A stretch of DNA of 64,000 nt from HGM13006 sp900757695. GTDB lineage: Bacteria; Bacillota; Clostridia; Oscillospirales; Oscillospiraceae. A model generated the notes under the pieces. That model made no database searches. It saw only the letters and a list, made by a program, of their open reading frames with translations, and was not told where the DNA came from. The stretch covers positions 124,001 to 188,000 of the forward strand of contig CAUHNW010000003.1 in assembly GCA_959607825.1 (NCBI GenBank). Reading direction: 5' to 3'. Both the position numbers and the translations under genes were made by a program. Positions 33,075 through 42,660 of the stretch are shown one piece after another (within the stretch, counting starts at the first letter, position 1; each line of letters starts with the position of its first letter).

Positions 33075-34076
33075 ATGGCGGAACAGACGATTCAGGCGGA
33101 ACGGATGGAGCAGCTTATCAATGTATTCGGTTCGCTGGACGAGAATATCAAGATCATTGAACAGGAGTTCGGCGTAACCATCATCAGCCGGGATACGGAG
33201 CTCAAGGTGACCGGCGAGGAAGAGACGGCGGCATTGGCTGCCAAGGTGGTAGAAGGGCTTATGCAGCTGGCCGCCAAGGGCGAGACCATCGGGGAGCAGA
33301 ACGTCCGGTATGTGATCGGCCTTGTACGAGAGGGACAGGAGCAGAAGATCTCCGAGCTTACCAAGGATGTGATCTGCATCACGGCCAAGGGAAAGCCCAT
33401 CAAGGCAAAGACACTGGGTCAGCAGCAGTATATGAAAGCCATCGAGCACAATACCATCACGCTGGGGGTTGGTCCTGCCGGTACCGGCAAGACTTATCTG
33501 GCGGTGGCGGCAGCGGTGGCGGCCTTCCGAGCCAGAGAGGTAAACCGCATTATTCTTACCCGCCCTGCGGTGGAAGCGGGAGAGCGGCTGGGCTTCCTGC
33601 CCGGGGATATGCAGAATAAGGTAGACCCCTATCTGCGGCCCCTCTATGACGCCCTGTTTGAAATGCTGGGGACGGAGAGCTACAATAAGTATCTGGAAAA
33701 GGGGAATATTGAGGTGGCACCGCTGGCCTACATGCGAGGCCGGACACTGGACGACAGCTTTATCATTCTGGACGAGGCCCAGAACACCACCCGGGAGCAG
33801 ATGAAGATGTTCCTGACCCGTCTGGGGTTTGGCTCTAAGATTGTTATTACCGGCGATGTGACCCAGATTGATCTGCCCGGGGATAAGGTCAGCGGACTGA
33901 AAGACGCCATCCGGGTGCTGGACGGCGTGGAGGATATCGCCATATGCCGGCTTACGGCGCAGGATGTCGTGCGCCATGTGCTGGTACAGCGGATCATTAC
34001 CGCCTATGAAAAGGCAGAGGCAAAACGGGAAAAAGCCCCTCAGGGGAGAACTTATAAAAGGACGTATCAGAAATGA
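33075..34076 (+). CDS. phoH: PhoH-family ATPase/RNA helicase-like protein
   Basis: PhoH-like protein of 333 residues. A KH-like N-terminal domain (about 1-100) is followed by a helicase-type ATPase with Walker A GPAGTGKT at 133-140 and Walker B FIILDEAQN. TRPAVEAGERLGFLPGD is a family landmark. Members are tied to ribosome and RNA maturation beside YbeY. It overlaps ybeY by ATGA. In B. subtilis pgpH lies between the two; it is absent here. Confidence 0.94.
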   Translation: MAEQTIQAERMEQLINVFGSLDENIKIIEQEFGVTIISRDTELKVTGEEETAALAAKVVEGLMQLAAKGETIGEQNVRYVIGLVREGQEQKISELTKDVICITAKGKPIKAKTLGQQQYMKAIEHNTITLGVGPAGTGKTYLAVAAAVAAFRAREVNRIILTRPAVEAGERLGFLPGDMQNKVDPYLRPLYDALFEMLGTESYNKYLEKGNIEVAPLAYMRGRTLDDSFIILDEAQNTTREQMKMFLTRLGFGSKIVITGDVTQIDLPGDKVSGLKDAIRVLDGVEDIAICRLTAQDVVRHVLVQRIITAYEKAEAKREKAPQGRTYKRTYQK

Positions 34077-34567
34077 AGCATCAGATTTCCGTCCATTCGG
34101 ACGTACCGCATATCAATACACCGGCTCTGACGGCGCATATCAAGCGCTGCATCCGGGGTGCACTGGAGCAGGAGGGGATCACAGTCCCCTGTGAGATCAA
34201 TGTACTGCTGACAGATAATGAGGGGATCCGACAGCTGAACCGGGAGCTTCGGGATGTGGACCGGGCAACGGACGTGCTGTCCTTCCCCATGTTTGCCTTT
34301 ACGCCCGGAGCGTTCCCGGAGGATGTGTCTGAGCTCATGGATCCCGGCTCGGCCCTGCTGCCGCTGGGGGATATGGCTCTGTCCGTGGAAAAGATCCGGG
34401 CACAGGCACAGGAGTTTGGGCACAGTCAGGAGCGGGAGATCGGCTATCTGACCGTACACTCCGTGCTCCATTTGCTGGGCTACGATCATCTGGATGAGGG
34501 CCCCATGAAAAAGCAGATGCGGGGCCGGGAAGAGGCGATCATGGAGCACTTGAATATTCCCAGATAG
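34073..34567 (+). CDS. ybeY: endoribonuclease YbeY
   Basis: rRNA-processing metalloendonuclease of 164 residues. The zinc motif is HSVLHLLGYDH with His129, His133 and His139. ATDVLSFPM and LGDMALSVEK are also conserved. It acts in 16S rRNA 3'-end maturation and ribosome quality control. It overlaps phoH by four bases. Confidence 0.95.
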   Translation: MKHQISVHSDVPHINTPALTAHIKRCIRGALEQEGITVPCEINVLLTDNEGIRQLNRELRDVDRATDVLSFPMFAFTPGAFPEDVSELMDPGSALLPLGDMALSVEKIRAQAQEFGHSQEREIGYLTVHSVLHLLGYDHLDEGPMKKQMRGREEAIMEHLNIPR

Positions 34568-34578
34568 GAAGCGGCACG

Positions 34579-35064
34579 ATGAAGGAACTCAGAAAGCTGG
34601 GCCGCAGCTTTTCTTATGCCGCAAAGGGCATCGGATGGGCAGTGCGAACCCAGCGAAATATGCGCATCCACCTGACAGCGCTGGTGCTGGTCGTTGTATT
34701 TGGCTTTGTGGAGGGACTGCGCCCAACGCATTGGTGCTTGGAGCTGCTGTGCTGTATGGCGGTTATCTCACTGGAGCTGATGAACTCTGCGCTGGAAAGC
34801 GCCTGTGATGCAATCACACGGGAAAAGAATCCGCAGATTGGCCGGGCCAAGGATGCCGCAGCGGGGGCGGTGCTTGTGGCGGCATTTGGCTCGGTAGTTG
34901 TGGCGCTGGTGATTCTGCTGGGCAGTGGCTATTGGGAAACAGTAAGGGAACATGTCAAGGCGCATTGGTGGCTGCTGCCGGTGCTGGTTTTGATTGCAGG
35001 ATTGGGGGCAGCATTTGTCTTTCTGCCTTGTAGATCGTCTAAGAAAATGAATGAAAAAAAGTGA
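34579..35064 (+). CDS. dgkA: diacylglycerol/undecaprenol kinase family protein
   Basis: DgkA-type membrane kinase of 161 residues. The core has the NMRIHL and ELMNSALESACD signatures, the latter carrying the catalytic Glu, and IGRAKDAAAGAVL. Gram-positive members phosphorylate undecaprenol. The C-terminus is longer than usual (about 40 residues), adding one more membrane helix and a basic end. The 3' end overlaps an upstream in-frame start of era, but not the start chosen for era. Confidence 0.92.
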   Translation: MKELRKLGRSFSYAAKGIGWAVRTQRNMRIHLTALVLVVVFGFVEGLRPTHWCLELLCCMAVISLELMNSALESACDAITREKNPQIGRAKDAAAGAVLVAAFGSVVVALVILLGSGYWETVREHVKAHWWLLPVLVLIAGLGAAFVFLPCRSSKKMNEKK

Positions 35065-35074
35065 GGAAACGCTT

Positions 35075-35974
35075 ATGAATATTACAAAATCAGCAATGGT
35101 CACCATTGCGGGCCGTCCCAATGTGGGAAAATCCACCCTGACCAATGCGCTGGCTGGGGAGAAGATCGCTATCGTATCCAACAAGCCCCAGACCACCCGG
35201 AACCGGATCTCTGCGGTGGTGAACCGGGACGATACGCAGATCGTATTTATGGATACCCCCGGCTATCACAAGGCACGGAATAAGCTGGGGGACTATATGG
35301 ACAATGTGGTAAAGGAGAGCATCACCGATGTGGATGCGATCCTGCTGCTGGTGGAGCCCATTGCATCGGTGGGAACCCAGGAATCCATTCTGATCGAGAG
35401 CATGAGGGATGCAAAGATCCCGGTGATTCTGGTGATCAACAAGATCGATACGCTGGAAAATAAAGAACAGCTGTTCCCTGTCATTGCCGCCTATTCGCAG
35501 GCCATGGATTTTGCGGCGATCGTGCCCATTTCTGCCCGGAATCGGGAGGGCATTGACGAGCTCTTCGACGAAGTGAAGAAATATGCAGCCCCGGGCCCGC
35601 AGCTGTTCCCAGACGGTATGGTGACAGATCAGCCGGAAAAGCAGGTTATGGCTGAGATCATCCGGGAGAAGCTGCTGTGGTGTCTGGATCGGGAGGTGCC
35701 CCATGGGACCGCTGTGGAGATCGAGAAGTTTTCTGAGCGGGAGGATTCCGGCATCATCGATATTGAGGCGGTCATCTACTGTGAAAAAGCCAGCCATAAG
35801 GGCATTATCATTGGAAAGAACGGGGCAATGCTGAAAAAGATCAGCACCATGGCCCGGAATGACTGCGAGAAATTTATGGGAACCAAGGTCTATCTCCGGT
35901 GCTGGGTGAAGGTGAAGGAGAACTGGCGGGACAGCGATTTCCTGCTGAAAAACTTTGGCTACCGTGACCAATAA
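35075..35974 (+). CDS. era: GTPase Era
   Basis: Ribosome-assembly GTPase of 299 residues. G1 is GRPNVGKST at 13-21, G3 DTPG at 60-63, G4 NKID; the C-terminal KH domain reads GIIIGKNGAMLKKI. It binds the 3' end of 16S rRNA. I chose the ATG at 35075, behind GTGAGGAAACGCTT; an ATG at 35051 overlaps dgkA and lacks a good site. The order dgkA-era-yqzL-recO is as in Bacillus, without cdd. Confidence 0.95.
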   Translation: MNITKSAMVTIAGRPNVGKSTLTNALAGEKIAIVSNKPQTTRNRISAVVNRDDTQIVFMDTPGYHKARNKLGDYMDNVVKESITDVDAILLLVEPIASVGTQESILIESMRDAKIPVILVINKIDTLENKEQLFPVIAAYSQAMDFAAIVPISARNREGIDELFDEVKKYAAPGPQLFPDGMVTDQPEKQVMAEIIREKLLWCLDREVPHGTAVEIEKFSEREDSGIIDIEAVIYCEKASHKGIIIGKNGAMLKKISTMARNDCEKFMGTKVYLRCWVKVKENWRDSDFLLKNFGYRDQ

Positions 35975-36029
35975 CTGCCGGGTATGAACGAGGAGAAAAG
36001 CCCGGATACTATCATTGGAGGAAATCGGG

Positions 36030-36125
36030 ATGGATATTGAGAAGCTGTGGGAAGCATTTCGGGAATCCGGAACGCTGGAAGATTATTTGAACTACGCAAA
36101 GGCTGCCCATCAGGCGGAAGCCTGA
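36030..36125 (+). CDS. yqzL: YqzL-like small protein
   Basis: Short ORF of 31 codons between era and recO, with TGGAGGAAATCGGG before the ATG. The peptide (MDIEKLWEAFRESGTLEDYL, then a short tail) follows the pattern of YqzL, which occupies the same slot in B. subtilis: an aromatic-containing helix, a (T/S)G-x-(I/L)-x-x-Y-L motif and a charged end. The function is unknown. The identification rests on position plus the short motif. Confidence 0.65.
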   Translation: MDIEKLWEAFRESGTLEDYLNYAKAAHQAEA

Positions 36126-36149
36126 TGGCCGCAGCGTACATAGAGGCTT

Positions 36150-36899
36150 ATGTTTTACACCACAAAGGGCCTGATCCTGCGGGAGACCCAGTATAAAGAA
36201 AGCGATAAGCTGCTGGATGTACTCACCGGGGATATGGGGCGCCTGACCGTGAAGGCCAGAGGTGTCCGCAGGAAAAACAGCAAACTTCGGAGCGGCTGCC
36301 AGCTGCTGTGTTACAGTGAATTGACCCTGTTTGAGAAAAATGGCTACTACACCGTCAATGAGGCGGAGCCGCTGGAAATGTTTATGGGCCTCAGGACGGA
36401 CATTGAGCTGCTGTCGCTGGGGTCCTATTTTGCCCAGCTGCTGGGGACGGTATCCGATCAGGATCATGTAAGTCCGGAGCTGCTGTCGCTGGGACTTAAT
36501 AGTTTATATGCGCTGGACAAGCTGAAAAAGCCCCAAGCGCTTGTGAAGGCTGCCTTTGAACTCCGGCTCATGGCCCTTTCCGGCTATTATCCGGTGCTGG
36601 AGGGCTGCGCTTCCTGCGGTGAGAGCGGAACCAGATGGTTCTGCTTTCTGGAGGGCGGCCTGATCTGTGAGAACTGCCGGGGAGAATTGAAGCCCGGCGA
36701 AGGGCGGGAGCTCAGCCAGGGAACGCTGGATGCCATGCGGCATATTCTGACCTGCCCGCCCAAGCGGCTGTTCTCCTTTACCCTGCCGGAAAAGCAGATG
36801 AAGGAGCTGGGGGAGGTCACGGAGCGCTATCTGATCTGTCAGCTGGATCAGAGCTTTTATGCGCTGGACTTTTACAAACGATTGTTTATTACATCATGA
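36150..36899 (+). CDS. recO: DNA repair protein RecO
   Basis: RecF-pathway mediator of 249 residues that helps load RecA. The N-terminal OB fold begins with TTKGLILRETQYKESDKLL, and the zinc site has Cys153, Cys156, Cys173 and Cys176 (CASC, CENC). The length is standard. It lies 24 bases after yqzL and nine before mutS2. Confidence 0.94.
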   Translation: MFYTTKGLILRETQYKESDKLLDVLTGDMGRLTVKARGVRRKNSKLRSGCQLLCYSELTLFEKNGYYTVNEAEPLEMFMGLRTDIELLSLGSYFAQLLGTVSDQDHVSPELLSLGLNSLYALDKLKKPQALVKAAFELRLMALSGYYPVLEGCASCGESGTRWFCFLEGGLICENCRGELKPGEGRELSQGTLDAMRHILTCPPKRLFSFTLPEKQMKELGEVTERYLICQLDQSFYALDFYKRLFITS

Positions 36900-36908
36900 G
36901 GACGAGTT

Positions 36909-39296
36909 ATGAACGAATTATATGAAAAATCACTGCATACGCTGGAGCTTGACCGGGTTCTGGCGATGCTCTCTGACTGCTGCATCACCGAAGAGGGGAA
37001 GGAACGGGCCGGGAAACTGGTGCCTACCTCAGATGCGGAGGAGGTGTCGGGACTCCTGAAGGAGACCACAGACGCCTGCCACATGGTAGAACTGAAGGGC
37101 ACTCCGGCGTTCCGGGATGTGAAGGACGTAAAGCCTTCGCTGGAGCGGGCAGACCGGGGCGGAAGCCTCAATGCGGTGGAGCTGCTGCGGATCGCCGGTG
37201 TGCTCCGTGCGACCCGTGGTGTCAAGGCTTATGGAGAAGGGGACGGTATTGAGACCGGATCACTGGACGGATATTTCTGGGCGTTGACGCCGAACCGTTA
37301 TCTGGAGGATCGAATCTTTGGTGCGATCCTCAGCGAGGAGGAGATCGCAGACAGTGCAAGCCCGGCGCTGAATGATATCCGCCGCCACATGCGCCAGACC
37401 GGCGCAAAGGTGCGGGAGAGCCTTCAGAAGATCATATCTTCTCCCAGCTACAGCAAATATCTCCGGGAGCCTATTATCACCATGCGGGGAGACCGCTATG
37501 TGGTACCGGTGCGGAGCGAGTATAAAAACTCCATTCCCGGTATGGTGCACGATGTGTCCTCCAGCGGCGGCACGTTCTTTATCGAGCCCATGCAGGCGGT
37601 GCAGGCCAACAATGAGCTGCGGGAACTGCTCATCAAAGAGAAAAAGGAGATCGAGCGGATCCTTGCAGAGCTGTCGGCGGAGGCTGCTGCCCACCGGGAG
37701 ACCATCAGCCAGAGCTATGACAATCTGGTGGCGCTGGATGTGATCTTTGCCAAGGCACGGCTCAGCTACAGCATGAAGGCCATGGAGCCTGCGGTAAATA
37801 CGGCAGGCAAGGTGGTTTTGAACCGGGCACGGCATCCACTGATCGACAAAAAGGCTGTGGTGCCCATTTCAGTACGGCTGGGCGATGACTTCGATACGCT
37901 GGTGATCACCGGCCCCAATACCGGCGGCAAAACGGTCACGTTGAAAACATTGGGACTTTTGACCCTGATGGCGGAGTGCGGCCTGCACATCCCGGTTTCT
38001 GACAACAGCTGTATTTCCACCTTTGAAACGGTATTTGCAGATATCGGAGATGAGCAGAGCATTGAACAGTCCCTTTCCACCTTCTCCTCTCACATGAAGA
38101 ATATCGTGGAGATCACAGAGCACTGTGATGACCGAAGTCTTGTACTGTTTGATGAGTTGGGCGCAGGGACGGATCCCGCCGAGGGTGCGGCCCTTGCGGT
38201 GGCGGTGATCGAGTTCTGCCGGAAGCTGGGGGCAAAGGTAGCCGGCACCACACACTATGGTGAGATGAAGCTCTATGCCATGCGCACAGAGGGGGTCATG
38301 AATGCCTCCTGTGAGTTTGATGTGGAGACCCTGCGGCCTACCTACCGGCTGCTGATCGGCATTCCTGGCAAGTCCAATGCCTTTGCAATTTCCAAGCGTC
38401 TGGGGCTCAGCGAGATCATCATCGACGATGCCCGGAGTCTGGTCAGCGAGAATGATGTGAACTTTGAGGATGTCCTGTCTCAGTTGGAAGCCCAGCGGCA
38501 GGCCATGGAGCAGGCGAGAATTCAGGCGGAGCAGCTGAAGCTGGAGGTCGAGAAAACCAAGCAGCAGTCTGAGGCCTATAATCTGGAGATCAAAAAAGAG
38601 CGTGATAAGGCAGTGGCCAAGGCCAGAAAAGAGGCGCAGGCCATTATTGATGATGCCCGCCGGTCTGTGAATATCGCCATGGATGAGATCAAGCAGATGA
38701 AAAAGCAGCTGAAGGACGCCGGAGCCGTGGAGGACTTCAATCAGCGGCAGACAGAGCTGCGCCGGGGCCTCAATACGGCAGAGGATAAGCTCAGCCAGAA
38801 AGCGCCCCAGGAGACGGAAAAGAAGGTTTCTGCCCGTCCGCCTCGGCAGGGGGATACCGTGGAGCTCCTGAAGCTGGGCACCAGAGCTACGGTGCTGTCA
38901 GTGAACAAGGACGGTTCCCTGCAAATTCAGGCCGGCATTATGAAACTGACCGTGAAGCCGCAGGAGGTCTATGTGCTGCCGCAGCAGGATACCCAGAATA
39001 CCGTAAAGAAATTTGTGGAAAAAGCCAACCGTCAGCTTAGAAATCTGACGACTTCCTCGGAGGTGGATCTCCGTGGCATGACGGCAGATGAAGCGATTTC
39101 CGTGCTGGACCGCTTTCTGGACGATGCCATGCTGGCGAAGCTTCCGTCGGTCCGCATTATTCACGGAAAGGGTACCGGCGTACTCAGAAAGGCGGTGCAG
39201 CAGCACCTGAAGCGCAGCCCACGGATCAAATCGGTGCGGCTGGGCGTCTATGGAGAAGGCGAGGACGGCGTGACCATTGCGGAGCTGGATGTATAA
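36909..39296 (+). CDS. mutS2: endonuclease MutS2
   Basis: MutS2 of 795 residues. The core ATPase has Walker A GPNTGGKT at 335-342 and Walker B LVLFDELGAGTDP. A long Glu/Lys/Gln coiled coil covers about 510-640, a KOW-like segment about 640-690, and the Smr nuclease domain ends the protein with DLRGMTADEA and HGKGTGVLR. MutS2 suppresses recombination and rescues collided ribosomes in Firmicutes. It ends the yqfC operon; no strong hairpin follows. Confidence 0.96.
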   Translation: MNELYEKSLHTLELDRVLAMLSDCCITEEGKERAGKLVPTSDAEEVSGLLKETTDACHMVELKGTPAFRDVKDVKPSLERADRGGSLNAVELLRIAGVLRATRGVKAYGEGDGIETGSLDGYFWALTPNRYLEDRIFGAILSEEEIADSASPALNDIRRHMRQTGAKVRESLQKIISSPSYSKYLREPIITMRGDRYVVPVRSEYKNSIPGMVHDVSSSGGTFFIEPMQAVQANNELRELLIKEKKEIERILAELSAEAAAHRETISQSYDNLVALDVIFAKARLSYSMKAMEPAVNTAGKVVLNRARHPLIDKKAVVPISVRLGDDFDTLVITGPNTGGKTVTLKTLGLLTLMAECGLHIPVSDNSCISTFETVFADIGDEQSIEQSLSTFSSHMKNIVEITEHCDDRSLVLFDELGAGTDPAEGAALAVAVIEFCRKLGAKVAGTTHYGEMKLYAMRTEGVMNASCEFDVETLRPTYRLLIGIPGKSNAFAISKRLGLSEIIIDDARSLVSENDVNFEDVLSQLEAQRQAMEQARIQAEQLKLEVEKTKQQSEAYNLEIKKERDKAVAKARKEAQAIIDDARRSVNIAMDEIKQMKKQLKDAGAVEDFNQRQTELRRGLNTAEDKLSQKAPQETEKKVSARPPRQGDTVELLKLGTRATVLSVNKDGSLQIQAGIMKLTVKPQEVYVLPQQDTQNTVKKFVEKANRQLRNLTTSSEVDLRGMTADEAISVLDRFLDDAMLAKLPSVRIIHGKGTGVLRKAVQQHLKRSPRIKSVRLGVYGEGEDGVTIAELDV

Positions 39297-39355
39297 GTCC
39301 GGCGGCGGATTATGGTGACAAGTTCGTCAATTTGTAAAAATTGTGATACAAATCA

Positions 39356-39384
39356 TTGACGATTTCCGCATTCTCTGCTATGAT
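39356..39384 (+). promoter_or_regulatory. sigma-A promoter of the HPr gene
   Basis: TTGACG, 17 bases, TATGAT (39379-39384) with TGC before the -10. Confidence 0.8.
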
Positions 39385-39429
39385 AAAGAAAACCGGCAGG
39401 AATGCCAGCGCATTAGGGAGTGAATGTAC

Positions 39430-39693
39430 ATGTATACCAAGACTGCTGTTGTCAATAATCAGGTAGGGCTCCATGCTCGGCCTGCTACTTTCTTCATCCA
39501 GAAGGCAAATGAGTTCAAAAGCTCCATCTGGGTTGAGGTGGAGGAGCGCCGTGTCAATGCCAAGAGCCTGTTGGGCGTTCTGTCTCTGGGGATCGTTAAG
39601 GGCACAGAGATTACGCTGATTGCCAATGGTCCCGATGAGGAAGAGGCTGTCGAAGCTCTGGCCGCACTGCTGGCATCCGATTTCGGCAAGTAA
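39430..39693 (+). CDS. ptsH: phosphocarrier protein HPr
   Basis: HPr of 87 residues. The active His15 is in GLHARPA, and Ser46, the HPr-kinase site, is in NAKSLLGV. Numbering from the second ATG at 39430 places both at the canonical positions, and its spacing from GGGAG is better, so I prefer it over the ATG at 39424. HPr passes phosphate from enzyme I to PTS sugar transporters and, phosphorylated at Ser46, acts in carbon catabolite control. No other PTS gene is in the window. Confidence 0.93.
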   Translation: MYTKTAVVNNQVGLHARPATFFIQKANEFKSSIWVEVEERRVNAKSLLGVLSLGIVKGTEITLIANGPDEEEAVEALAALLASDFGK

Positions 39694-39703
39694 TTCAGCA
39701 TCC

Positions 39704-39743
39704 AATGCCCCGTGGCCGCATGGTCATGGGGCATTCTTTCTTC
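39704..39743 (+). terminator. terminator after HPr
   Basis: AATGCCCCGTG pairs with CATGGGGCATT (39725-39735), followed by CTTTCTT. Confidence 0.78.
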
Positions 39744-39769
39744 AAACAATCCCATGGAGGAACGGTAGT

Positions 39770-41635
39770 ATGGAAATCCTGACCCCAAAAGAATTAAAAG
39801 ACAAGGTGCTGTCGCTGCCCTTCAGTCCCGGCGTATACCTCATGAAGGATAAAACCGGTACCATTATCTATGTGGGCAAGGCAAAAAGGCTCAAGAACCG
39901 GGTCAGCCAGTACTTTCAGGATTCCTCTGCCCATAATGCAAAGACCCGGCTGATGGTCAGCCATATCGCAAACTTTGACTATATTGTAGCCGGTTCGGAA
40001 TTCGAGGCACTGGTGCTGGAATGCAGCCTCATTAAGCGCCATCAGCCCAAATACAATATTTTGCTGAAGGACGACAAAGGCTATCCTTATATTCGGGTGG
40101 ATCTCCGGGAAGAATACCCCACCTTTACTATGGCGGGAAGGCGAGGTAATGACGGCGCAAGGTATTTTGGCCCCTACGGCGGGCGCTTTGTGACCCAGCA
40201 GGCGCTGGATACCATTCGGCTCACCCTGAAGCTTCCGGGGTGCAGCAAAAAGTTTCCACGGGATGTGGGGAAGGGGAGAACCTGCCTCAACTACCAGATC
40301 GGCAACTGTGATGGCTGGTGCCAGAAGAACATGGGGCAGGAGGAATATATGGCCCGAATCCGGCAGGGCATTCTAATGCTGGAGGGGCGGGATAAGGAAC
40401 TGGCCGCACAGCTGAAGCAGCAGATGGAGGAGGCATCAGAGCGCCTTGACTTTGAATCTGCGGCGGCCTTTCGGGATCGCTACCGTGCCATTGAGGCCCT
40501 TTCCCGGAAGCAGATGGTCTGTTCCGGCGCCATGGCGGATACGGATGTGATCGGCATTTATCAGGGCACTGCCAAAACAGGTTTTGCGGTGCTGCACTAT
40601 GTGCTGGGCAATCTCATTGATAAGGATGTGGAGGTGCTGGACACAACAGTAGGGGAGCAGCGGGAGGAAACCGTTTCCACATTGGTCAAGCAATACTATC
40701 TCCGCCGGGGTCTTGCACCCAAGGACATCTATCTGCCCTGTCCCATGGAGGACAGCGAGCTGTTTGCGCAGCTTTTGCAGCAGGAATACGGGAAAAAGGT
40801 ACGGATTTCCGTACCACAGCGGGGGGGCCATGTGCGTCTGGTGGAGCTGGCCTGCGCCAACGCCAAGGAGGAGGCAGAGCGCATTTCTACCGACTATGAG
40901 CGTACCAATAAGACACTGGAGCTGCTGGGCAGCATGCTGAAGCTGGAACATCTGCCAAAGCGGCTGGAATCCTATGATATCTCCAACATGGGCAGCGATG
41001 ATATTGTAGCCTCCATGGTGGTATTTGTGGACGGCAGCCCCAGCAAAAAGGACTACAAGCGCTTTAAGCTCCGGGATATGGAAGGCCCCAACGACTACGG
41101 CTCCATGCAGCAGGTCATTGAGCGGCGGTTTACCCATTACCTTGCCGGGGATAAGGGCTTTGATCAGCGGCCGGACGCCCTGCTCATCGATGGCGGACAG
41201 GTTCATGCGGATACGGTGCTGCGGCAAATATCGTCTATGGGGCTGAGCATACCGGTGTTTGGCATGGTAAAGGATGACCGGCACCGGACACGGGCTCTGG
41301 TGACGCCCCAGGGAGAGGAGATCGGCATTCAGGGCAATCAGGCGGTATTTTCCCTGATCGGACGGATTCAGGAAGAGACGCACCGGTTTGCCATTACCTA
41401 TCAGCGGGAGCTTCGCTCCAAGCGGATGAAGCGGTCTTCGCTGGATCAGATCCCCGGCGTGGGAGATAAGCGGAAGCAGCAGCTGATGCGGCATTTTAAG
41501 ACCATTGGCGCCATTGCATCGGCATCGTTGGAAGAGCTCAGTGGGGTAGTGCCAAGGAATACCGCAGCGGAAGTTTACAAATACTATAGGTCCCGACAGG
41601 ACCGGCAGGATAAAGGAGAATCATCATGCGAGTGA
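39770..41635 (+). CDS. uvrC: excinuclease ABC subunit C
   Basis: Nucleotide-excision-repair nuclease of 621 residues. The GIY-YIG domain starts with SPGVYLMKDKTGTIIYVGKA. A Cys-containing segment (CLNYQIGNCDGWC), the UVR motif, the RNase-H-like second nuclease (SYDISNMGSDD, ALLIDGGQVH) and C-terminal helix-hairpin-helix (LDQIPGVGDKRKQQLM) follow. The start is the ATG at 39770 after TGGAGG; an open frame continues upstream to 39620 through the terminator and is rejected. It overlaps rsmD by ten bases. Confidence 0.96.
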   Translation: MEILTPKELKDKVLSLPFSPGVYLMKDKTGTIIYVGKAKRLKNRVSQYFQDSSAHNAKTRLMVSHIANFDYIVAGSEFEALVLECSLIKRHQPKYNILLKDDKGYPYIRVDLREEYPTFTMAGRRGNDGARYFGPYGGRFVTQQALDTIRLTLKLPGCSKKFPRDVGKGRTCLNYQIGNCDGWCQKNMGQEEYMARIRQGILMLEGRDKELAAQLKQQMEEASERLDFESAAAFRDRYRAIEALSRKQMVCSGAMADTDVIGIYQGTAKTGFAVLHYVLGNLIDKDVEVLDTTVGEQREETVSTLVKQYYLRRGLAPKDIYLPCPMEDSELFAQLLQQEYGKKVRISVPQRGGHVRLVELACANAKEEAERISTDYERTNKTLELLGSMLKLEHLPKRLESYDISNMGSDDIVASMVVFVDGSPSKKDYKRFKLRDMEGPNDYGSMQQVIERRFTHYLAGDKGFDQRPDALLIDGGQVHADTVLRQISSMGLSIPVFGMVKDDRHRTRALVTPQGEEIGIQGNQAVFSLIGRIQEETHRFAITYQRELRSKRMKRSSLDQIPGVGDKRKQQLMRHFKTIGAIASASLEELSGVVPRNTAAEVYKYYRSRQDRQDKGESSCE

Positions 41636-42165
41636 TCACAGGCAGCGCACGGGGCGCAAAATTAAAGACGCTGGAAGGGCTGGCCACACGGCCTACATCG
41701 GATCGTGTCAAAGAGGCGATTTTTAATATCATCCAGTTCGATATTCAGGGGAGAAGAGTGCTGGATCTGTTTGGCGGCAGCGGTCAGCTGGCCATTGAGG
41801 CGCTGTCTCGGGGAGCGGACTACGCAGTGATCGTAGACCAGAGCGCCGAGGCGGTAAAGGTCATCAAGGACAATCTGAAAAAGACAAAATTTGACCAGCA
41901 GGCATCGGTATTCCAGATGGATTATCTGCGCTATCTCTCCACGGCCCGGGAAAAATTTGATCTGATTTTTCTGGATCCGCCCTATGCGGAAAAATCTCTG
42001 GAAAATGCACTGCAAAAGATATCTGAAATTGACATTTTGTCGGAAGGTGGTATAATAATTTGTGAGCGACCCAAAGACAAGGTCATGCCTCCTGAAGTGG
42101 GGGGGCTTCTATGCTCCAGAGATTATAATTACGGCAAAACAGCCGTGAATCTGTACACAAGGTGA
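41626..42165 (+). CDS. rsmD: 16S rRNA (guanine966-N2)-methyltransferase RsmD
   Basis: SAM-dependent methyltransferase of 179 residues. It starts with the conserved MRVITGSARGAKLK. Motif I is VLDLFGGSGQLAIEA, and the catalytic motif is LDPPYAEKSL. It overlaps uvrC upstream and ends six bases before coaD. RsmD-coaD pairing is near universal in Firmicutes. Confidence 0.94.
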   Translation: MRVITGSARGAKLKTLEGLATRPTSDRVKEAIFNIIQFDIQGRRVLDLFGGSGQLAIEALSRGADYAVIVDQSAEAVKVIKDNLKKTKFDQQASVFQMDYLRYLSTAREKFDLIFLDPPYAEKSLENALQKISEIDILSEGGIIICERPKDKVMPPEVGGLLCSRDYNYGKTAVNLYTR

Positions 42166-42170
42166 TTCCT

Positions 42171-42656
42171 ATGAAAACAGCCATTTATCCCGGCAGCTTT
42201 GACCCGATTACTCTGGGGCATCTCAATATCATCACCCGGGCGGCCTCTATTTTTGACCGGCTGATCGTCTGCGTGGGCTACAACCGGAAGAAAAACCCGA
42301 TGTTTACCGCAGAAGAACGGGTGGAAATGATCAAAAAGGCAACCCACCATCTTCCCAATGTGGAGGTGGAGGCGTCGGATGAGCTGCTTGCGCATTATGC
42401 CCGCCGAAAAGGTGCCTGTGTCGTTGTAAAAGGGCTTCGGGCAGTGTCGGACTTTGAGTCTGAGTTTACCATGAGCCTCGTGAATAAAAAGCTGAATCCT
42501 GAGCTGGATACCATGTTCCTGTGTGCGGAGGAAAAGTACATGTATCTTAGCTCCAGTGCGGTCAAGGAGCTGGCGGAGTATGATGTGGATCTCAGTGAGT
42601 TCCTCCCGGCGCCGGTCATTGATGAATTCAGAGCCAGATTAAATGCAAGGAGATAG
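42171..42656 (+). CDS. coaD: phosphopantetheine adenylyltransferase
   Basis: Fourth enzyme of coenzyme A synthesis, 161 residues. YPGSFDPITLGHLNII holds the HxGH-type nucleotide site, and YLSSSAVKELA is the family's second motif. The start is the ATG at 42171 after AAGGTGATTCCT. It is followed five bases later by the coiled-coil gene. Confidence 0.95.
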   Translation: MKTAIYPGSFDPITLGHLNIITRAASIFDRLIVCVGYNRKKNPMFTAEERVEMIKKATHHLPNVEVEASDELLAHYARRKGACVVVKGLRAVSDFESEFTMSLVNKKLNPELDTMFLCAEEKYMYLSSSAVKELAEYDVDLSEFLPAPVIDEFRARLNARR

Positions 42657-42660
42657 TCGC

